This document shows, piece by piece, positions 1-8,302 of a DNA stretch of 64,000 bases. Source of the stretch: Streptomyces sp. 840.1 (GTDB taxonomy: Bacteria; Actinomycetota; Actinomycetes; Streptomycetales; Streptomycetaceae). Position numbers and translations under genes: made by a program. How positions within the stretch are numbered: position 1 is the stretch's first letter; each line of letters opens with the position of its first letter. Below the pieces are notes generated by a model. It saw only the letters and a program-made list of their open reading frames with translations, did not search any database and was not told where the DNA came from. The stretch is from assembly GCF_003751445.1 (NCBI RefSeq), contig NZ_RJUU01000001.1:1121001-1185000 (forward strand), given 5' to 3'.

Positions 1-309
1 GGACAGCAGGTCGACCAGGGCGTAGTCCTCGGCGACCAGCACCGGGTCGCGGTTGGCGACCAGGGTGGTGCCGGTGGCGAGCCGGATCGTCGACGTGTGC
101 TCGGCTATCGCGGCCAGCACCAGGGCGGGCGAGGAGATCACGTCCCGCTCGCCGAAGTGGTGTTCGCCGATGGTGTACCAGGCGAAGCCGGCCTCCTCCG
201 CCTCGGCCGCGGCCCGGACCACGTCCCGCAGCCGCTGCTGCTGGGTGAGGGTGCGGCCGGTGAGCGGGTCGGGAAGAAGGCTGCCGAAAGTGATGAGCCC
301 TAGCTCCAT
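1..309 (-). CDS. LLM-class flavin-dependent oxidoreductase, N-terminal part (cut by window edge)
   Basis: Only the first 103 codons are present, reading leftwards out of the window. The protein begins MELGLITFGSLLPDP and contains the (Y/W)xxGEHH segment typical of the bacterial luciferase-like (TIM-barrel) monooxygenases, followed by a stretch on light/time-independent substrate-site strands (IRLATGTTLVAN). Such enzymes use FMNH2 or F420 to oxidise small substrates in the cytoplasm. The ATG lies inside the end of the upstream ATPase gene (10-bp overlap), so it is the last visible gene of the transporter operon and probably translationally coupled to it. The partner substrate is unknown; the pairing with a peptide-type importer suggests oxidation of an imported compound (inference). 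Confidence 0.85.
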   Translation of the reverse strand, partial: MELGLITFGSLLPDPLTGRTLTQQQRLRDVVRAAAEAEEAGFAWYTIGEHHFGERDVISSPALVLAAIAEHTSTIRLATGTTLVANRDPVLVAEDYALVDLLS

Positions 310-2030
310 GGGTTGTCCTCCGTCGGGCTTTCGATGCGTCGGTCGCCGGGCGCAGCGGCCAGCAGTTCCTTGGTGTAGGGGTGGTTCGGGGAGCGCAGCA
401 GCTCGTCGGCGGGGCCGCTCTCCACGATCCGGCCGTCGCGCATGACGGCGATCCGGTCGCTGACCTGGGCGACGACCGCCAGGTCGTGCGAGATGAAGAG
501 GTAGCTCAGGCCGTGGCGTTCCTGGAGGCCGATGAGGAGCTCCAGGATGCGGGCCTGGACGGTGACGTCGAGTGCGGAGACCGGCTCGTCGCACACGAGC
601 AGTTCGGGTCCGAGCGCGAGCGCGCGGGCGATGGCAACGCGCTGGCGCTGGCCGCCGGACAGTTCGGCGGCCTTGCGGAGCTCGGTCCCGGCCGGCAGCG
701 CCACGTCGTCCAGGAGGCGCCGCACGGTCGCGCCCCACTCCTTCGCGGTGCCGATGCGGTGGTTGCGCAGCGGCTCGGTGAGCAGTTCCGCGACGGTGAA
801 GCGGGGGTTCAGCGAGGCGTAGGGGTTCTGGTAGACGAACTGGATGCGGCGGTGCAGGGCCCGGCGGGCTGCTCCCCGTGCGGTGGTGACGTCGACGCCG
901 TCCAGCAGCACCGTGCCGCTGTCGGCCCGCTCCAGGCCGAGGATCATGCGCGCGGTGGTCGACTTGCCGGAGCCGGACTCGCCGACGAGGCCCAGGGTCT
1001 CGCCCCGGTCCAGCCGCAGTTCGACCCCGTCGACGGCGGTGCGCGAGCGGCGCCGGGACAGTGCCGGGCCCCGGACGGGGAAGGCGCGGGTCAGCCCGGA
1101 CACCTGGAGCAGCGGGACCGGCGGCCGGGCGGGCTCGTGCGGCGTATCGGCCGGCGGGGTGCGGTCGCGGCGCGGCGGGCGCGCCGCGAGGGTGGGCGCG
1201 TCGGCCAGCAGTCTGCGTGTGTAGGGGTGCTGGGGGTCGGTGAGGACTTGTTCGGCGGGGCCCGCCTCGACCACCCGGGCCTGTGACATCACCACCACGT
1301 GCTGGGCGCGGTCGGCGACCACCGCGAGGTCGTGGGTGACCAGGAGCATCGCGGTGCCGGTGGTGGTCACCACGTTCTGGAGGTGGTCGAGGATCTGCCG
1401 CTGCACCGTGACGTCGAGGGCCGAGGTGGGTTCGTCGGCCACCAGGAGCCTGGGCCGGGCGGCGGTGGCGATGGCGATGAGGACGCGCTGGCGCATGCCG
1501 CCGGACAGTTCGTGCGGGTACTGGCGGGCGCGTTGCGCCGGGTCGGGCAGCCCGGCCTCGGCCAGCAGGTCGACGGCTCGGGCCGGGGCGTGCCTGCGGG
1601 TGGCCAGGCCGTGGACCCGGAGCACCTCGGCGACCTGGGCGCCGACGGGTTTGACGGGGTCGAGGGAGACGCCGGGGTCCTGCGGGATCAGTCCGACGCG
1701 GCGCCCGCGCACCTCCCGCCACGCGCGCTCGCCGAGCCCGGTCAGCTCCTCGCCCTGGAGGCGGACGGAGCCGCCCAGCACCCTGCCGCCGGTGGGCAGC
1801 AGGCCGATCAGGGCGTGGGCCGTGCTGCTCTTCCCGGAGCCGGACTCGCCCACCACGGCGGTGATCCGGCCGGCCGTGGCCGTGAGGTCGAGGCCGTCGA
1901 CGGCGATGTGGGTGCCGCCCGCGGTGCGGTAGCCGATCCGCAGGCCCTGGACGGCCAGCAGCGGGGTGCCGGTGCTCCCGGCAGGTTCCGCCGCGCGGGG
2001 AGCCGGCTGTACCGGGTCCACCACGTTCAC
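300..2030 (-). CDS. Dipeptide/oligopeptide-type ABC transporter, fused double ATP-binding protein
   Basis: A 576-residue protein with two complete nucleotide-binding domains, equivalent to DppD and DppF joined in one chain. The first half has Walker A VGESGSGKSS, signature LSGGMRQR and Walker B LLVADEPTSALD; the second has VGESGSGKST, LSGGQRQR and LLVCDEPVSALD. It would power import through the two permeases encoded just upstream. The reading frame is open much further upstream, but the GTG at 2030 is preceded by GGAG and overlaps the permease stop codon by 4 bp (GTGA), so this start is preferred. The C-terminus overlaps the downstream luciferase-like gene. Fused DppDF-type ATPases are common in actinomycetes. 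The substrate cannot be read from the sequence. Confidence 0.93.
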   Translation of the reverse strand: MNVVDPVQPAPRAAEPAGSTGTPLLAVQGLRIGYRTAGGTHIAVDGLDLTATAGRITAVVGESGSGKSSTAHALIGLLPTGGRVLGGSVRLQGEELTGLGERAWREVRGRRVGLIPQDPGVSLDPVKPVGAQVAEVLRVHGLATRRHAPARAVDLLAEAGLPDPAQRARQYPHELSGGMRQRVLIAIATAARPRLLVADEPTSALDVTVQRQILDHLQNVVTTTGTAMLLVTHDLAVVADRAQHVVVMSQARVVEAGPAEQVLTDPQHPYTRRLLADAPTLAARPPRRDRTPPADTPHEPARPPVPLLQVSGLTRAFPVRGPALSRRRSRTAVDGVELRLDRGETLGLVGESGSGKSTTARMILGLERADSGTVLLDGVDVTTARGAARRALHRRIQFVYQNPYASLNPRFTVAELLTEPLRNHRIGTAKEWGATVRRLLDDVALPAGTELRKAAELSGGQRQRVAIARALALGPELLVCDEPVSALDVTVQARILELLIGLQERHGLSYLFISHDLAVVAQVSDRIAVMRDGRIVESGPADELLRSPNHPYTKELLAAAPGDRRIESPTEDNPWS

Positions 2031-2950
2031 CGGTTTCTCCCTTCTGTCTCCAGCACCCGCGAGAGCCGGTTGGCGGCGAGTACGACGACGGTGACGGTGA
2101 GGCTGGGCAGGGTGGTCAGCCACCAGGAGGTGGCGAGGTAGTTGCGTCCCTCGGCGACGAGCGATCCCCATTCGGGGGCCGGTGGCGGCTCCCCGTAGCC
2201 GAGGAAGCTGAGGCTGGAGATGGCGAGGACGACGAGGCCGAAGTCGAGTGCGGCCAGGGCCAGTACGGGGCCGATCGCCGCGGGCAGGATGTAGCGGGGC
2301 AGGATGCGCCACCACCGGGTTCCGGTGAGGACGGCCGCCTCGACGTACGGCGCCGTCCGCACCCGCAGCACCTCGGCGCGCATGACCCGGGTGAACGCGG
2401 CGACGCTGGTCACACCGATGGCGATGGCCACCTGACCGGTGCCGAAGCCGAGCGCGGTGATGATCGTGAGCGAGAGCAGCACCGGCGGCACCGAGAGCAT
2501 CACCTCGACGGCCCGCATGATGACGGCGTCCGTCCAGTGGCCGAAGAAGCCGGCGGCCAGGCCGAGCACCGCCCCGCCGCCGAACGCGATCAGGATGGCG
2601 GCGACGGTGGCGCGCAGCGACAGGGCCGCGCCGTGCACCACCCGTGCGTAGATGTCGCGGCCCAGTTGGTCGGTCCCGAAGAGGTGTTCGGCGCTGGGTG
2701 GCCGGAACCGCTCGCCCGGCACCCCGGACAGCGGGTTCCGGCCGGTGAACCACTCGGGTACGAGGGCCCAGCCGAGGACCAGGAGCAGTACCAGGACGGA
2801 GAGGGTGACGCCGGGCGAGCGCAGGGGCGCGCCCAGCAGTCGCCGGATGCGGGCGCGCTCCGGGGCGGGCTCCCGTCCGTCCCGGACCGGCTCCGCCCCG
2901 GCCACGGGCCCGGGGTCCGGGGCGACGGGCGTCTTCGTCAGTTCCGTCAT
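2027..2950 (-). CDS. ABC transporter permease (DppC/OppC type)
   Basis: A 307-residue inner-membrane permease of the BPD_transp_1 family. It has a Pro/Glu/Arg-rich cytoplasmic N-terminus of about 45 residues, one membrane helix, the DppC-type periplasmic motif around LFGTDQLGRDIYARVVHGA, and five further helices. The conserved EAA-like cytoplasmic loop (EAAVLTGTRWWRILPRYILP) contacts the ATPase. The ATG at 2950 overlaps the stop of the partner permease (ATGA) and the stop overlaps the ATPase start (GTGA), so the three genes are tightly coupled. It imports a peptide-like solute together with its neighbours. Confidence 0.93.
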   Translation of the reverse strand: MTELTKTPVAPDPGPVAGAEPVRDGREPAPERARIRRLLGAPLRSPGVTLSVLVLLLVLGWALVPEWFTGRNPLSGVPGERFRPPSAEHLFGTDQLGRDIYARVVHGAALSLRATVAAILIAFGGGAVLGLAAGFFGHWTDAVIMRAVEVMLSVPPVLLSLTIITALGFGTGQVAIAIGVTSVAAFTRVMRAEVLRVRTAPYVEAAVLTGTRWWRILPRYILPAAIGPVLALAALDFGLVVLAISSLSFLGYGEPPPAPEWGSLVAEGRNYLATSWWLTTLPSLTVTVVVLAANRLSRVLETEGRNR

Positions 2951-3906
2951 GAGGTCACCAGCCGTCCCGTGGAGCGGATTCTGGGATCGAGCACCGGGTA
3001 CACCAGGTCGATCAGCAGGTTCACCACCGCGAAGGCGAGGGCGGCGACGACCACGACGCCCTGGACGACGGGCAGGTCCTGGGCCGAGACGGCGGACTGG
3101 GTGATGCGTCCCATCCCGGGCCGCGAGAACACCGTCTCGACGACGACCGCGCCGCCGATCAGGTATCCGACGAGCAGGCCGAGGACGGTCACGGCCGGAA
3201 TGGCCGCGTTGCGCAGCCCGTGCCCGAACAGCAGCCGGGCCCTGCCCGCGCCGGTGGCCCGGACGGTGTCGGCGTACGGCTCCTGAAGGGTGGTGTGCAG
3301 GCTCTTGCCGAGCACCTGGGCCACCAGGGCGGAACCCGGGATCGCCATGGTGAAGGCGGGCAGGACCGTGCTCTGCACTCCGCTGTTCCCGAGCGAGGGG
3401 AAGAGGTGCCACTGGAAGGAGAGCAGCTGGATGAGGATGAGACCCACCCAGAACGACGGCATCGATACCGCGAACGACGGTATGGAACGCAGCAGTTGAC
3501 GTAGGAACGGGCTGGCGGTGAGGTTGGCGGCCACCCCGGTCAGGGTGCCGATGACGAGTGCGAGCACCAGTGCGATAGCGCCGATCTGGAGTGTCGGAGG
3601 GATCGCCTCGGTGATCATCCGGGAGACCGGCTGCCCGCTCTGGAGGGACGCGCCGAAGTCACCGCGCACCGCGTCCGCGAGCGCCGATCCGTACTGGGTG
3701 ATCAGCGGGCGGTCGAAGCCCAGCTCCGCCCGGGTGGCGGCGATCTGTTCGGGCGTCAGCCCGGCGAAGCCGCCGCGTCCGCTCAGCATCAGCGCCACCG
3801 GATCGCCGGGCAGCAGCCGCAGCGCGACGAAGGTGAGGGTGAAGGCGGCCCAGACGACGAACAGCGCGCGCAGGATCCTGGTGACCGCGTACAGGGCCGT
3901 GTTCAC
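2947..3906 (-). CDS. ABC transporter permease (DppB/OppB type)
   Basis: A 319-residue membrane protein with the DppB architecture: an N-terminal helix (ILRALFVVWAAFTLTFVALRLLPGDP), a large extracytoplasmic loop and five more helices, with the EAA-type loop near VRATGAGRARLLFGHGLRNA. A GTG start at 3906 follows the purine-rich GGGGAGGGG about 5 nt upstream and is favoured over an in-frame extension. It forms the translocation pore with the DppC-type permease, whose gene start overlaps its stop by 4 bp. The gene follows the binding-protein gene by 14 bp and completes a standard importer operon. Confidence 0.93.
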   Translation of the reverse strand: MNTALYAVTRILRALFVVWAAFTLTFVALRLLPGDPVALMLSGRGGFAGLTPEQIAATRAELGFDRPLITQYGSALADAVRGDFGASLQSGQPVSRMITEAIPPTLQIGAIALVLALVIGTLTGVAANLTASPFLRQLLRSIPSFAVSMPSFWVGLILIQLLSFQWHLFPSLGNSGVQSTVLPAFTMAIPGSALVAQVLGKSLHTTLQEPYADTVRATGAGRARLLFGHGLRNAAIPAVTVLGLLVGYLIGGAVVVETVFSRPGMGRITQSAVSAQDLPVVQGVVVVAALAFAVVNLLIDLVYPVLDPRIRSTGRLVTS

Positions 3907-3920
3907 AGGTGCCCCTCCCC

Positions 3921-5528
3921 TCAGCCGAGCCAGGCGTCGTGCAGGTCGAACCGGTTGGAGGCGTCGAGTCCGAAGCCGCGCACCTTGTCGGACACGCCGT
4001 GGACCTGGGCGCCCTCGTACAGCGGAACGGTGTCGGCGTGGTCGAGGATCCACTCGACGGCGCTGTTCACGGCGCTCTGGCGGCCCTTCTCGTCGGTCGC
4101 CGAGACCTCCTGCTCCAGGTAGGTGTCGAGCTTGCCGGCGGGCAGGTGCCAGAGGTTGTCGCCCTTGCTGTAGAAGAGGTTGCGCAGGACGTCCGGGTCG
4201 GCGCGGGTCACCCCGACGGCCGTCAGGTCGAACTGCCCCTTCTGCTGCTGCTCCACGTAGACGGGCGGTGCGACGGGCTTCAGCTTCACATCGACCCCGA
4301 TCTTGCGGAGCTGCTGCTGCACGGCCTCGTTCGCGGGCGGCATCGGCGCGGGGATCAGCCAGGTGAGGGCCAGCGGCTTGCCGTCCTTCACCCGGATGCC
4401 GTCCTTGCCGGGCTTCCAGCCGGCGCTGTCCAGCAGGGCCTTCGCGCCGTCCGGGTCGTGGCGCAGCTTGTCGGAGAAGTCCTTGTAGTACGGGGTGACC
4501 GACGAGAGGACGCTGGTGGCGGGCTTGTAGGAGGAGCTGAAGACGGAGTCCACCAGCTCCTGCCGGTCGATGCCCTTGAGCAGCGCCGCACGGACCTTGT
4601 AGTCGGCGAGTATCCCCTTGTGGTTGAGGGAGAGCGGCGGGACCAGGCCGGGGCCGGGGGCCGACAGGACCCGGAAGCCGTTGCCCTTGAACTGGGCCTC
4701 GTCGGTGGGCAGCAGGGCCTTGGCGATCTGGACCTGGCCGGAGGTGAGGGCGCCGGTGCGGGCCCCGCCCTCCGGGATGAAGGAGAACTTGACCTCGTCG
4801 AAGTGCGCCGCGCCCTTGTTCTCGGCGATGGAGGAGGGCCAGGCGTAGTCCTTGCGCTTCTTCAGGACGACTTCCTGGTTGGTGGTGTAGTGGTCCAGCA
4901 CGTACGGCCCGGAGCCGATGAACTTCCCCCGGCAGCGTTCGGCGGCGGACGCGGTGAAGGTCGCGGGCGACAGGATGCCCAGCCCTACGGTCGATGTCGC
5001 CTGGAGGAACTGGGCGTTGGCCGTGGAGAACTTCACGGTGAGCCGGTGCGCGTCGGTGACGGTGGTGCCCTGGTAGCCGATCAGATAGCTGGGGGCGCCG
5101 TTCGCCGGCAGCTTCACCAGGTTGTCGAACGTGGTCTTCACGGCGGCGGCGTCGACGGGCTTGCCGTCGCTGAAGGTCGCGCCGTCCCGCAGGACGAAGG
5201 TGAAGTCGCTGCCGTCGGCGCTGGTGGTGAACGACTTCGCCAGCCAGGGCACGATCTTGCCGGTCTTCGGGTCCTGGTAGGTGAGCCCGTCCACCACGGA
5301 ACGGGTGATGTCCACCGCTGTGACCTGCCCGGTCTGCTGCGCGTCCAGGCAGCTCGGGTCCGCCTCGGCGCCGACCAGCAGCGTGCCACCGTCACGGGGT
5401 GCGCCGCTGCTCCCGCCGCCGCCGGGGTCGGTCCCCTCCCCCGAACAGGCCGCGACGGGCAGGACGACCGCGAGCAGTGCGATCGCGAGACGGAGCCGAG
5501 GACGCGGGCCGGTGGTTCTCGTGGACAT
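3921..5528 (-). CDS. ABC transporter substrate-binding lipoprotein (SBP_bac_5 family)
   Basis: A 535-residue extracellular solute-binding protein. The N-terminus is a lipoprotein signal: basic residues, a hydrophobic core (LAIALLAVVLPVAAC) and a lipobox cysteine near residue 28, followed by a Gly/Ser-rich linker. The mature part has the cluster-C (DppA/OppA) pattern, including DITRSVVDGLTYQD, a SDGKPVDAAAVKTTFDN segment and the FIGSGPYVLDHY motif. It captures the solute outside the membrane and delivers it to the permeases encoded directly downstream. It is the first transporter gene; the 100 bp before it separate it from the upstream luciferase-like gene, so it may have its own promoter or be co-transcribed. 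Confidence 0.92.
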   Translation of the reverse strand: MSTRTTGPRPRLRLAIALLAVVLPVAACSGEGTDPGGGGSSGAPRDGGTLLVGAEADPSCLDAQQTGQVTAVDITRSVVDGLTYQDPKTGKIVPWLAKSFTTSADGSDFTFVLRDGATFSDGKPVDAAAVKTTFDNLVKLPANGAPSYLIGYQGTTVTDAHRLTVKFSTANAQFLQATSTVGLGILSPATFTASAAERCRGKFIGSGPYVLDHYTTNQEVVLKKRKDYAWPSSIAENKGAAHFDEVKFSFIPEGGARTGALTSGQVQIAKALLPTDEAQFKGNGFRVLSAPGPGLVPPLSLNHKGILADYKVRAALLKGIDRQELVDSVFSSSYKPATSVLSSVTPYYKDFSDKLRHDPDGAKALLDSAGWKPGKDGIRVKDGKPLALTWLIPAPMPPANEAVQQQLRKIGVDVKLKPVAPPVYVEQQQKGQFDLTAVGVTRADPDVLRNLFYSKGDNLWHLPAGKLDTYLEQEVSATDEKGRQSAVNSAVEWILDHADTVPLYEGAQVHGVSDKVRGFGLDASNRFDLHDAWLG

Positions 5529-5631
5529 CTGAGGGCCTCTCTGGAATGCGCGGTGGTGCGGACGTGCGGGGGGGGGAAGGAAATGACCGGTACGGGGGGA
5601 GGTCGGCCGGCCGGCGTTCCGGCGGGGGGCC

Positions 5632-6546
5632 TCAGACCTTGGCGACCGCCTCGCGGACGGCGGGCACGATCTCCTCGGCCCAGCGCCGGAGGCCGGTCTG
5701 TCCCGAGGGGTCGCCGGAGGAGAAGTAGACGAACCCGGAGGCGCCGTGTTCGAGCACCGCCTCGGTGAGTTCGGTGATCCACTGGTCCACGGATCCGCCG
5801 AGCCAGCGGCCGGACGGATCGCGGGGCACGCCGACCGCCGAGTCGGTGATGCGCGCGGGCAGGTTGAAGACGGTGGCGATGTCCGCCGGATCGCGCCCGG
5901 CGGCGCGGGCGGCCTCGTCGATGAGGGGCCGCGAGGACCGGTAGCGGTCGCTGTGCCAGTCCGCCGCGTTGCCGGGTATCCAGCCGTCGGCAGACCGCCC
6001 CGTGACGGCGAGGGACTTGGGGCCCACGGAGCCCGTCCAGATCAGCGGCGCCGGGACCGGTGCCGGATCGAGTGCGGCGATCCTGGTGAACTCGCCGTCC
6101 AGGCTTACCGGCGCCCCGCCGCCGGACAGCGCCCGGACCAGGCCGACGGCCTCCTCCAGGGCGCGTACGGCGGCGCCCAGATCGAGCCGGGTGGCGCCGA
6201 AGCGCTCGATGTCGTCCCAGTACCCGCCCGCCCCGAGGCCGAGCACGACCCGCCCGCCGGAGAGCGCGGACAGCGTCGACAGGGTGCGGGCCAGCAGGGG
6301 GACCGGCCGGGTCGGCAGATTGGTGACGGTCGTGACGCCCGTGATGTTCCGGGTCCGGCCGAGCAGCAGCGCGAGGGTGCTGTAGGCCTCCAGGCGGTCG
6401 CCGTAGTACGGGTGGTCGGACACGGCGAAGAAGTCGAGCCCCTCCCGGTCGGCGTACTCGACCCTGCGCACGACCTCCGGCGCGTCGGTCACCGCGACGC
6501 CGGGGCCGATTCCGAACCACAGTTTCCTCGCAGGCCGTTCTGGCAT
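5632..6546 (-). CDS. LLM-class flavin/F420-dependent oxidoreductase
   Basis: A 304-residue luciferase-like TIM-barrel protein, with the early SDHPYYGDRLEAYSTLALL segment and the GGRVVLGLGAGGYWDD motif that are characteristic of F420- or FMN-dependent family members. The ATG at 6546 is preceded by AAGGAAAGG and gives the usual N-terminus (KLWFGIGPGV). The frame is also open upstream through an array of 18-bp repeats that offers GTG codons, so a longer form cannot be excluded. It sits at the upstream end of the peptide-type importer, while a second luciferase-like gene lies at the downstream end, so import and flavin-dependent conversion of one compound class is plausible (inference). Confidence 0.88.
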   Translation of the reverse strand: MPERPARKLWFGIGPGVAVTDAPEVVRRVEYADREGLDFFAVSDHPYYGDRLEAYSTLALLLGRTRNITGVTTVTNLPTRPVPLLARTLSTLSALSGGRVVLGLGAGGYWDDIERFGATRLDLGAAVRALEEAVGLVRALSGGGAPVSLDGEFTRIAALDPAPVPAPLIWTGSVGPKSLAVTGRSADGWIPGNAADWHSDRYRSSRPLIDEAARAAGRDPADIATVFNLPARITDSAVGVPRDPSGRWLGGSVDQWITELTEAVLEHGASGFVYFSSGDPSGQTGLRRWAEEIVPAVREAVAKV

Positions 6547-6560
6547 GGCTGGTGCCCTTT

Positions 6561-6634
6561 CCTTGTACTGGTTCACGGGCCTTGTACTGATCACGGGCCT
6601 TGTGCTGATCACGGGCCTCGTGCGGGTTCACGGG
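6561..6634. repeat. Four tandem copies of an 18-19 bp repeat
   Basis: The + strand reads four near-identical units of the form CCTTGTACTG(g)(A/G)TTCACGGG: 6561-6579, 6580-6597, 6598-6615 and 6616-6634. They fill exactly the space between the stop codon of the O-methyltransferase gene and the ribosome-binding site of the luciferase-like gene. On the minus strand each unit contains an AAGG followed by CCCGTG, so each carries an RBS-like and GTG-start-like string in frame with the downstream gene (18 bp = 6 codons). Confidence 0.85.
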
Positions 6635-7657
6635 TCAGGCGCGTACGGCCTCGACGATGCTGCAGTGGCCGCCCGGCACGATGCGCGACAGCTTGAGGCC
6701 CGAGTCGGCCAGCAGGGTCTCGAACTCGGCGGCCGTGCGCTGCTGTCCGCCGGCCACCACCAGCATGTCGAGATCCATCAGCGAGACCGTGGGCCTGGGG
6801 CGGGGCCGGTCCGGGAGGACCGCCTCGACCAGCAGGACGTGTCCGCCGTCGGTCAGCGCCTCCCGGGCGTTGACGAGAATGCGCCGCGACTGCTCGTCGT
6901 CCCAGTCGTGGATGATGTTGGAAAGGATCACCGCGTCGGCGCCGGCCGGTACGGACTCGAAGAAGTCTCCGGACCTCAGCTCGGCCCGGTCCGCCACACC
7001 GGCCTCGCGCAGGGGCTGTCCGGCGCCCTCGATGACCTCGGGCCGGTCGTAGAGGACCCCGCGGGTGCCGGGGGCCGACGCCAGTACGGCGGCCAGCAGG
7101 GCGCCGCGCCCGCCGCCCGCGTCCACCACCGTGCCGAACCGGCCGAAGTCGTAGGCGGCGACGACGGGGGCGATGATCTGCCGGGAGGCCTCGGTCATGG
7201 CCCGGTCGAAGACCCCGAGCACCTCGGGGTGCTCGTGGAAGTAGTCCCAGACGGGCTTGCCGAACACCTCGGTGAACGGGGTGCGGCCGGTGCGGACGGC
7301 GTCGGCGAGGCCCGCCCAGGCGTGGCGTTCGGCGGGCAGCCCGGTCCAGATCGCGAAGTTGCGCAGACTGGTCGGGCTGTCGGCGCGCAGCGTGCCGCCC
7401 AGTTCGGTCAGCTCGAAGACCTTGTCGTCGTGTTCGGTGAACAGGCCGAGGTCGGCGCCGGCCCGCAGCAGCCGGTAGAGGCTGGGGGCGTGCGAGCCGG
7501 TCTCGGCGGCGATCTCGGCGACCGGACGCGGGCCGTCGGCCAGCACGTCGGCGACCCCGAGTTCGGCGGCGGCGCTGACCGCCTGGGCGAGCCATCCCGC
7601 GGTGATGATCTCCAGCACCTGTGCGGACAGGGGCGGCTTCTGGGGGCCTGAGGGCAT
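6635..7657 (-). CDS. SAM-dependent O-methyltransferase (acetylserotonin/DnrK-type, Methyltransf_2)
   Basis: A 340-residue small-molecule O-methyltransferase. The N-terminal winged-helix dimerisation domain covers about residues 10-100; the Rossmann domain has the SAM-binding glycine loop VVDAGGGRG (residues 177-185), an acidic FFES segment and the catalytic-base region NIIHDWDD with His250. The ATG at 7657 follows GGAGG at good spacing; upstream in-frame codons lack an RBS. It would methylate a phenolic or enolic hydroxyl of an aromatic polyketide. It ends the polyketide operon but is separated from the SnoaL-like gene by 156 bp that contain repeated GTCAG motifs, so it may have its own promoter. 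Confidence 0.9.
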   Translation of the reverse strand: MPSGPQKPPLSAQVLEIITAGWLAQAVSAAAELGVADVLADGPRPVAEIAAETGSHAPSLYRLLRAGADLGLFTEHDDKVFELTELGGTLRADSPTSLRNFAIWTGLPAERHAWAGLADAVRTGRTPFTEVFGKPVWDYFHEHPEVLGVFDRAMTEASRQIIAPVVAAYDFGRFGTVVDAGGGRGALLAAVLASAPGTRGVLYDRPEVIEGAGQPLREAGVADRAELRSGDFFESVPAGADAVILSNIIHDWDDEQSRRILVNAREALTDGGHVLLVEAVLPDRPRPRPTVSLMDLDMLVVAGGQQRTAAEFETLLADSGLKLSRIVPGGHCSIVEAVRA

Positions 7658-7769
7658 GACGGGGCTTCCTCCTTGGTACCGGGAGCGGTCTGTGGGTTCG
7701 GACCGGGACACACCGGCAGGCCCTGATGAAGTCTGTTCCGCCCCCTCGGGCGGTTCAAGGCGCGCCGGT

Positions 7770-7797
7770 GTCAGGTCTTTGTGCGCTACGTCAGATC
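7770..7797. promoter_or_regulatory. Direct repeat GTCAGRTCT upstream of the O-methyltransferase gene
   Basis: GTCAGGTCT (7770-7778) and GTCAGATCT (7790-7798) are spaced by 20 bp, about two helical turns, in the 156-bp gap upstream of the O-methyltransferase. The second copy lies within CTACGTCAGA, a 10-mer that recurs at 18240-18249 in front of the divergent monooxygenase. This is a candidate activator site; it is inferred from the pattern only. Confidence 0.4.
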
Positions 7798-7813
7798 TCT
7801 GCAGGTTGCGAGG

Positions 7814-8302
7814 TCAGTGCCCCGGGGCGCCCTGCGGGCCCTGTCCTTCGTGCCACACCAGATCGAAGACGAACCGGCTGATCCGCCAGCCGTCGGCGGT
7901 GCGGACGGCGTCGGCCTCGTAGTGGCCGCCGATGGTGAAGTGGGTGCCGGGTTCGGCGGCGGTGCGTACGTGTACGGCGGTCAGGTGGGCCCGGATCCGG
8001 GCCCGGTCGCCGTCGAGGCCGACGGTGTAGTTGGAGGCGGTGTGGTGGGTGCGTTCGAAGGTGGTGCGGGCCAGTTCCTGGAACTCGGCGAGCCCCTTCG
8101 TCCCCTCGTACTCGCCCATGGGAAAGCTGAGGCGGACGTCGTCGGTGAAGACCGAGCCGAACCAGTCGTCCCGGTGCCGGTCCCGGTCGAGGTGGGTGAC
8201 GTAGCGGTCGGCGAGCGCGATGAGTTCGGCCCGGTCGGTGAGGTCGCGGAGCTGGGCCCGCAGCGCGGCCAGGGTCTCCTCGGCGGTGGTGACGGCACTC
8301 AT
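7814..8302 (-). CDS. SnoaL-like / NTF2-fold protein
   Basis: A 162-residue protein of the SnoaL_4 (cone-shaped alpha+beta NTF2) superfamily: a helical N-terminus (ELIALADRYVTHLDRDRHRDDWFGSVFTDDVRLSFPMGEYEG), then beta strands ending HYEADAVRTADGWRISRFVFDLVW. Members in aromatic polyketide clusters act as cyclases, hydroxylation partners or isomerases on late intermediates. The ATG overlaps the stop of the alpha/beta hydrolase gene (ATGA at 8299-8302), so translation is coupled and no independent RBS is visible. The exact reaction is not predictable from sequence. Confidence 0.85.
   Translation of the reverse strand: MSAVTTAEETLAALRAQLRDLTDRAELIALADRYVTHLDRDRHRDDWFGSVFTDDVRLSFPMGEYEGTKGLAEFQELARTTFERTHHTASNYTVGLDGDRARIRAHLTAVHVRTAAEPGTHFTIGGHYEADAVRTADGWRISRFVFDLVWHEGQGPQGAPGH

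Noticed and set aside
3909..5768. Long plus-strand open frame of 619 codons opposite the substrate-binding protein gene
   Set aside because: It is a high-GC antisense shadow: rich in Gly/Val/Arg/Leu with no family pattern, while the minus strand encodes a full solute-binding lipoprotein.
6561..6634. Short tandem repeats considered as a CRISPR array
   Set aside because: Units are 18-19 bp and directly adjoining, with no unique spacers and no cas genes.
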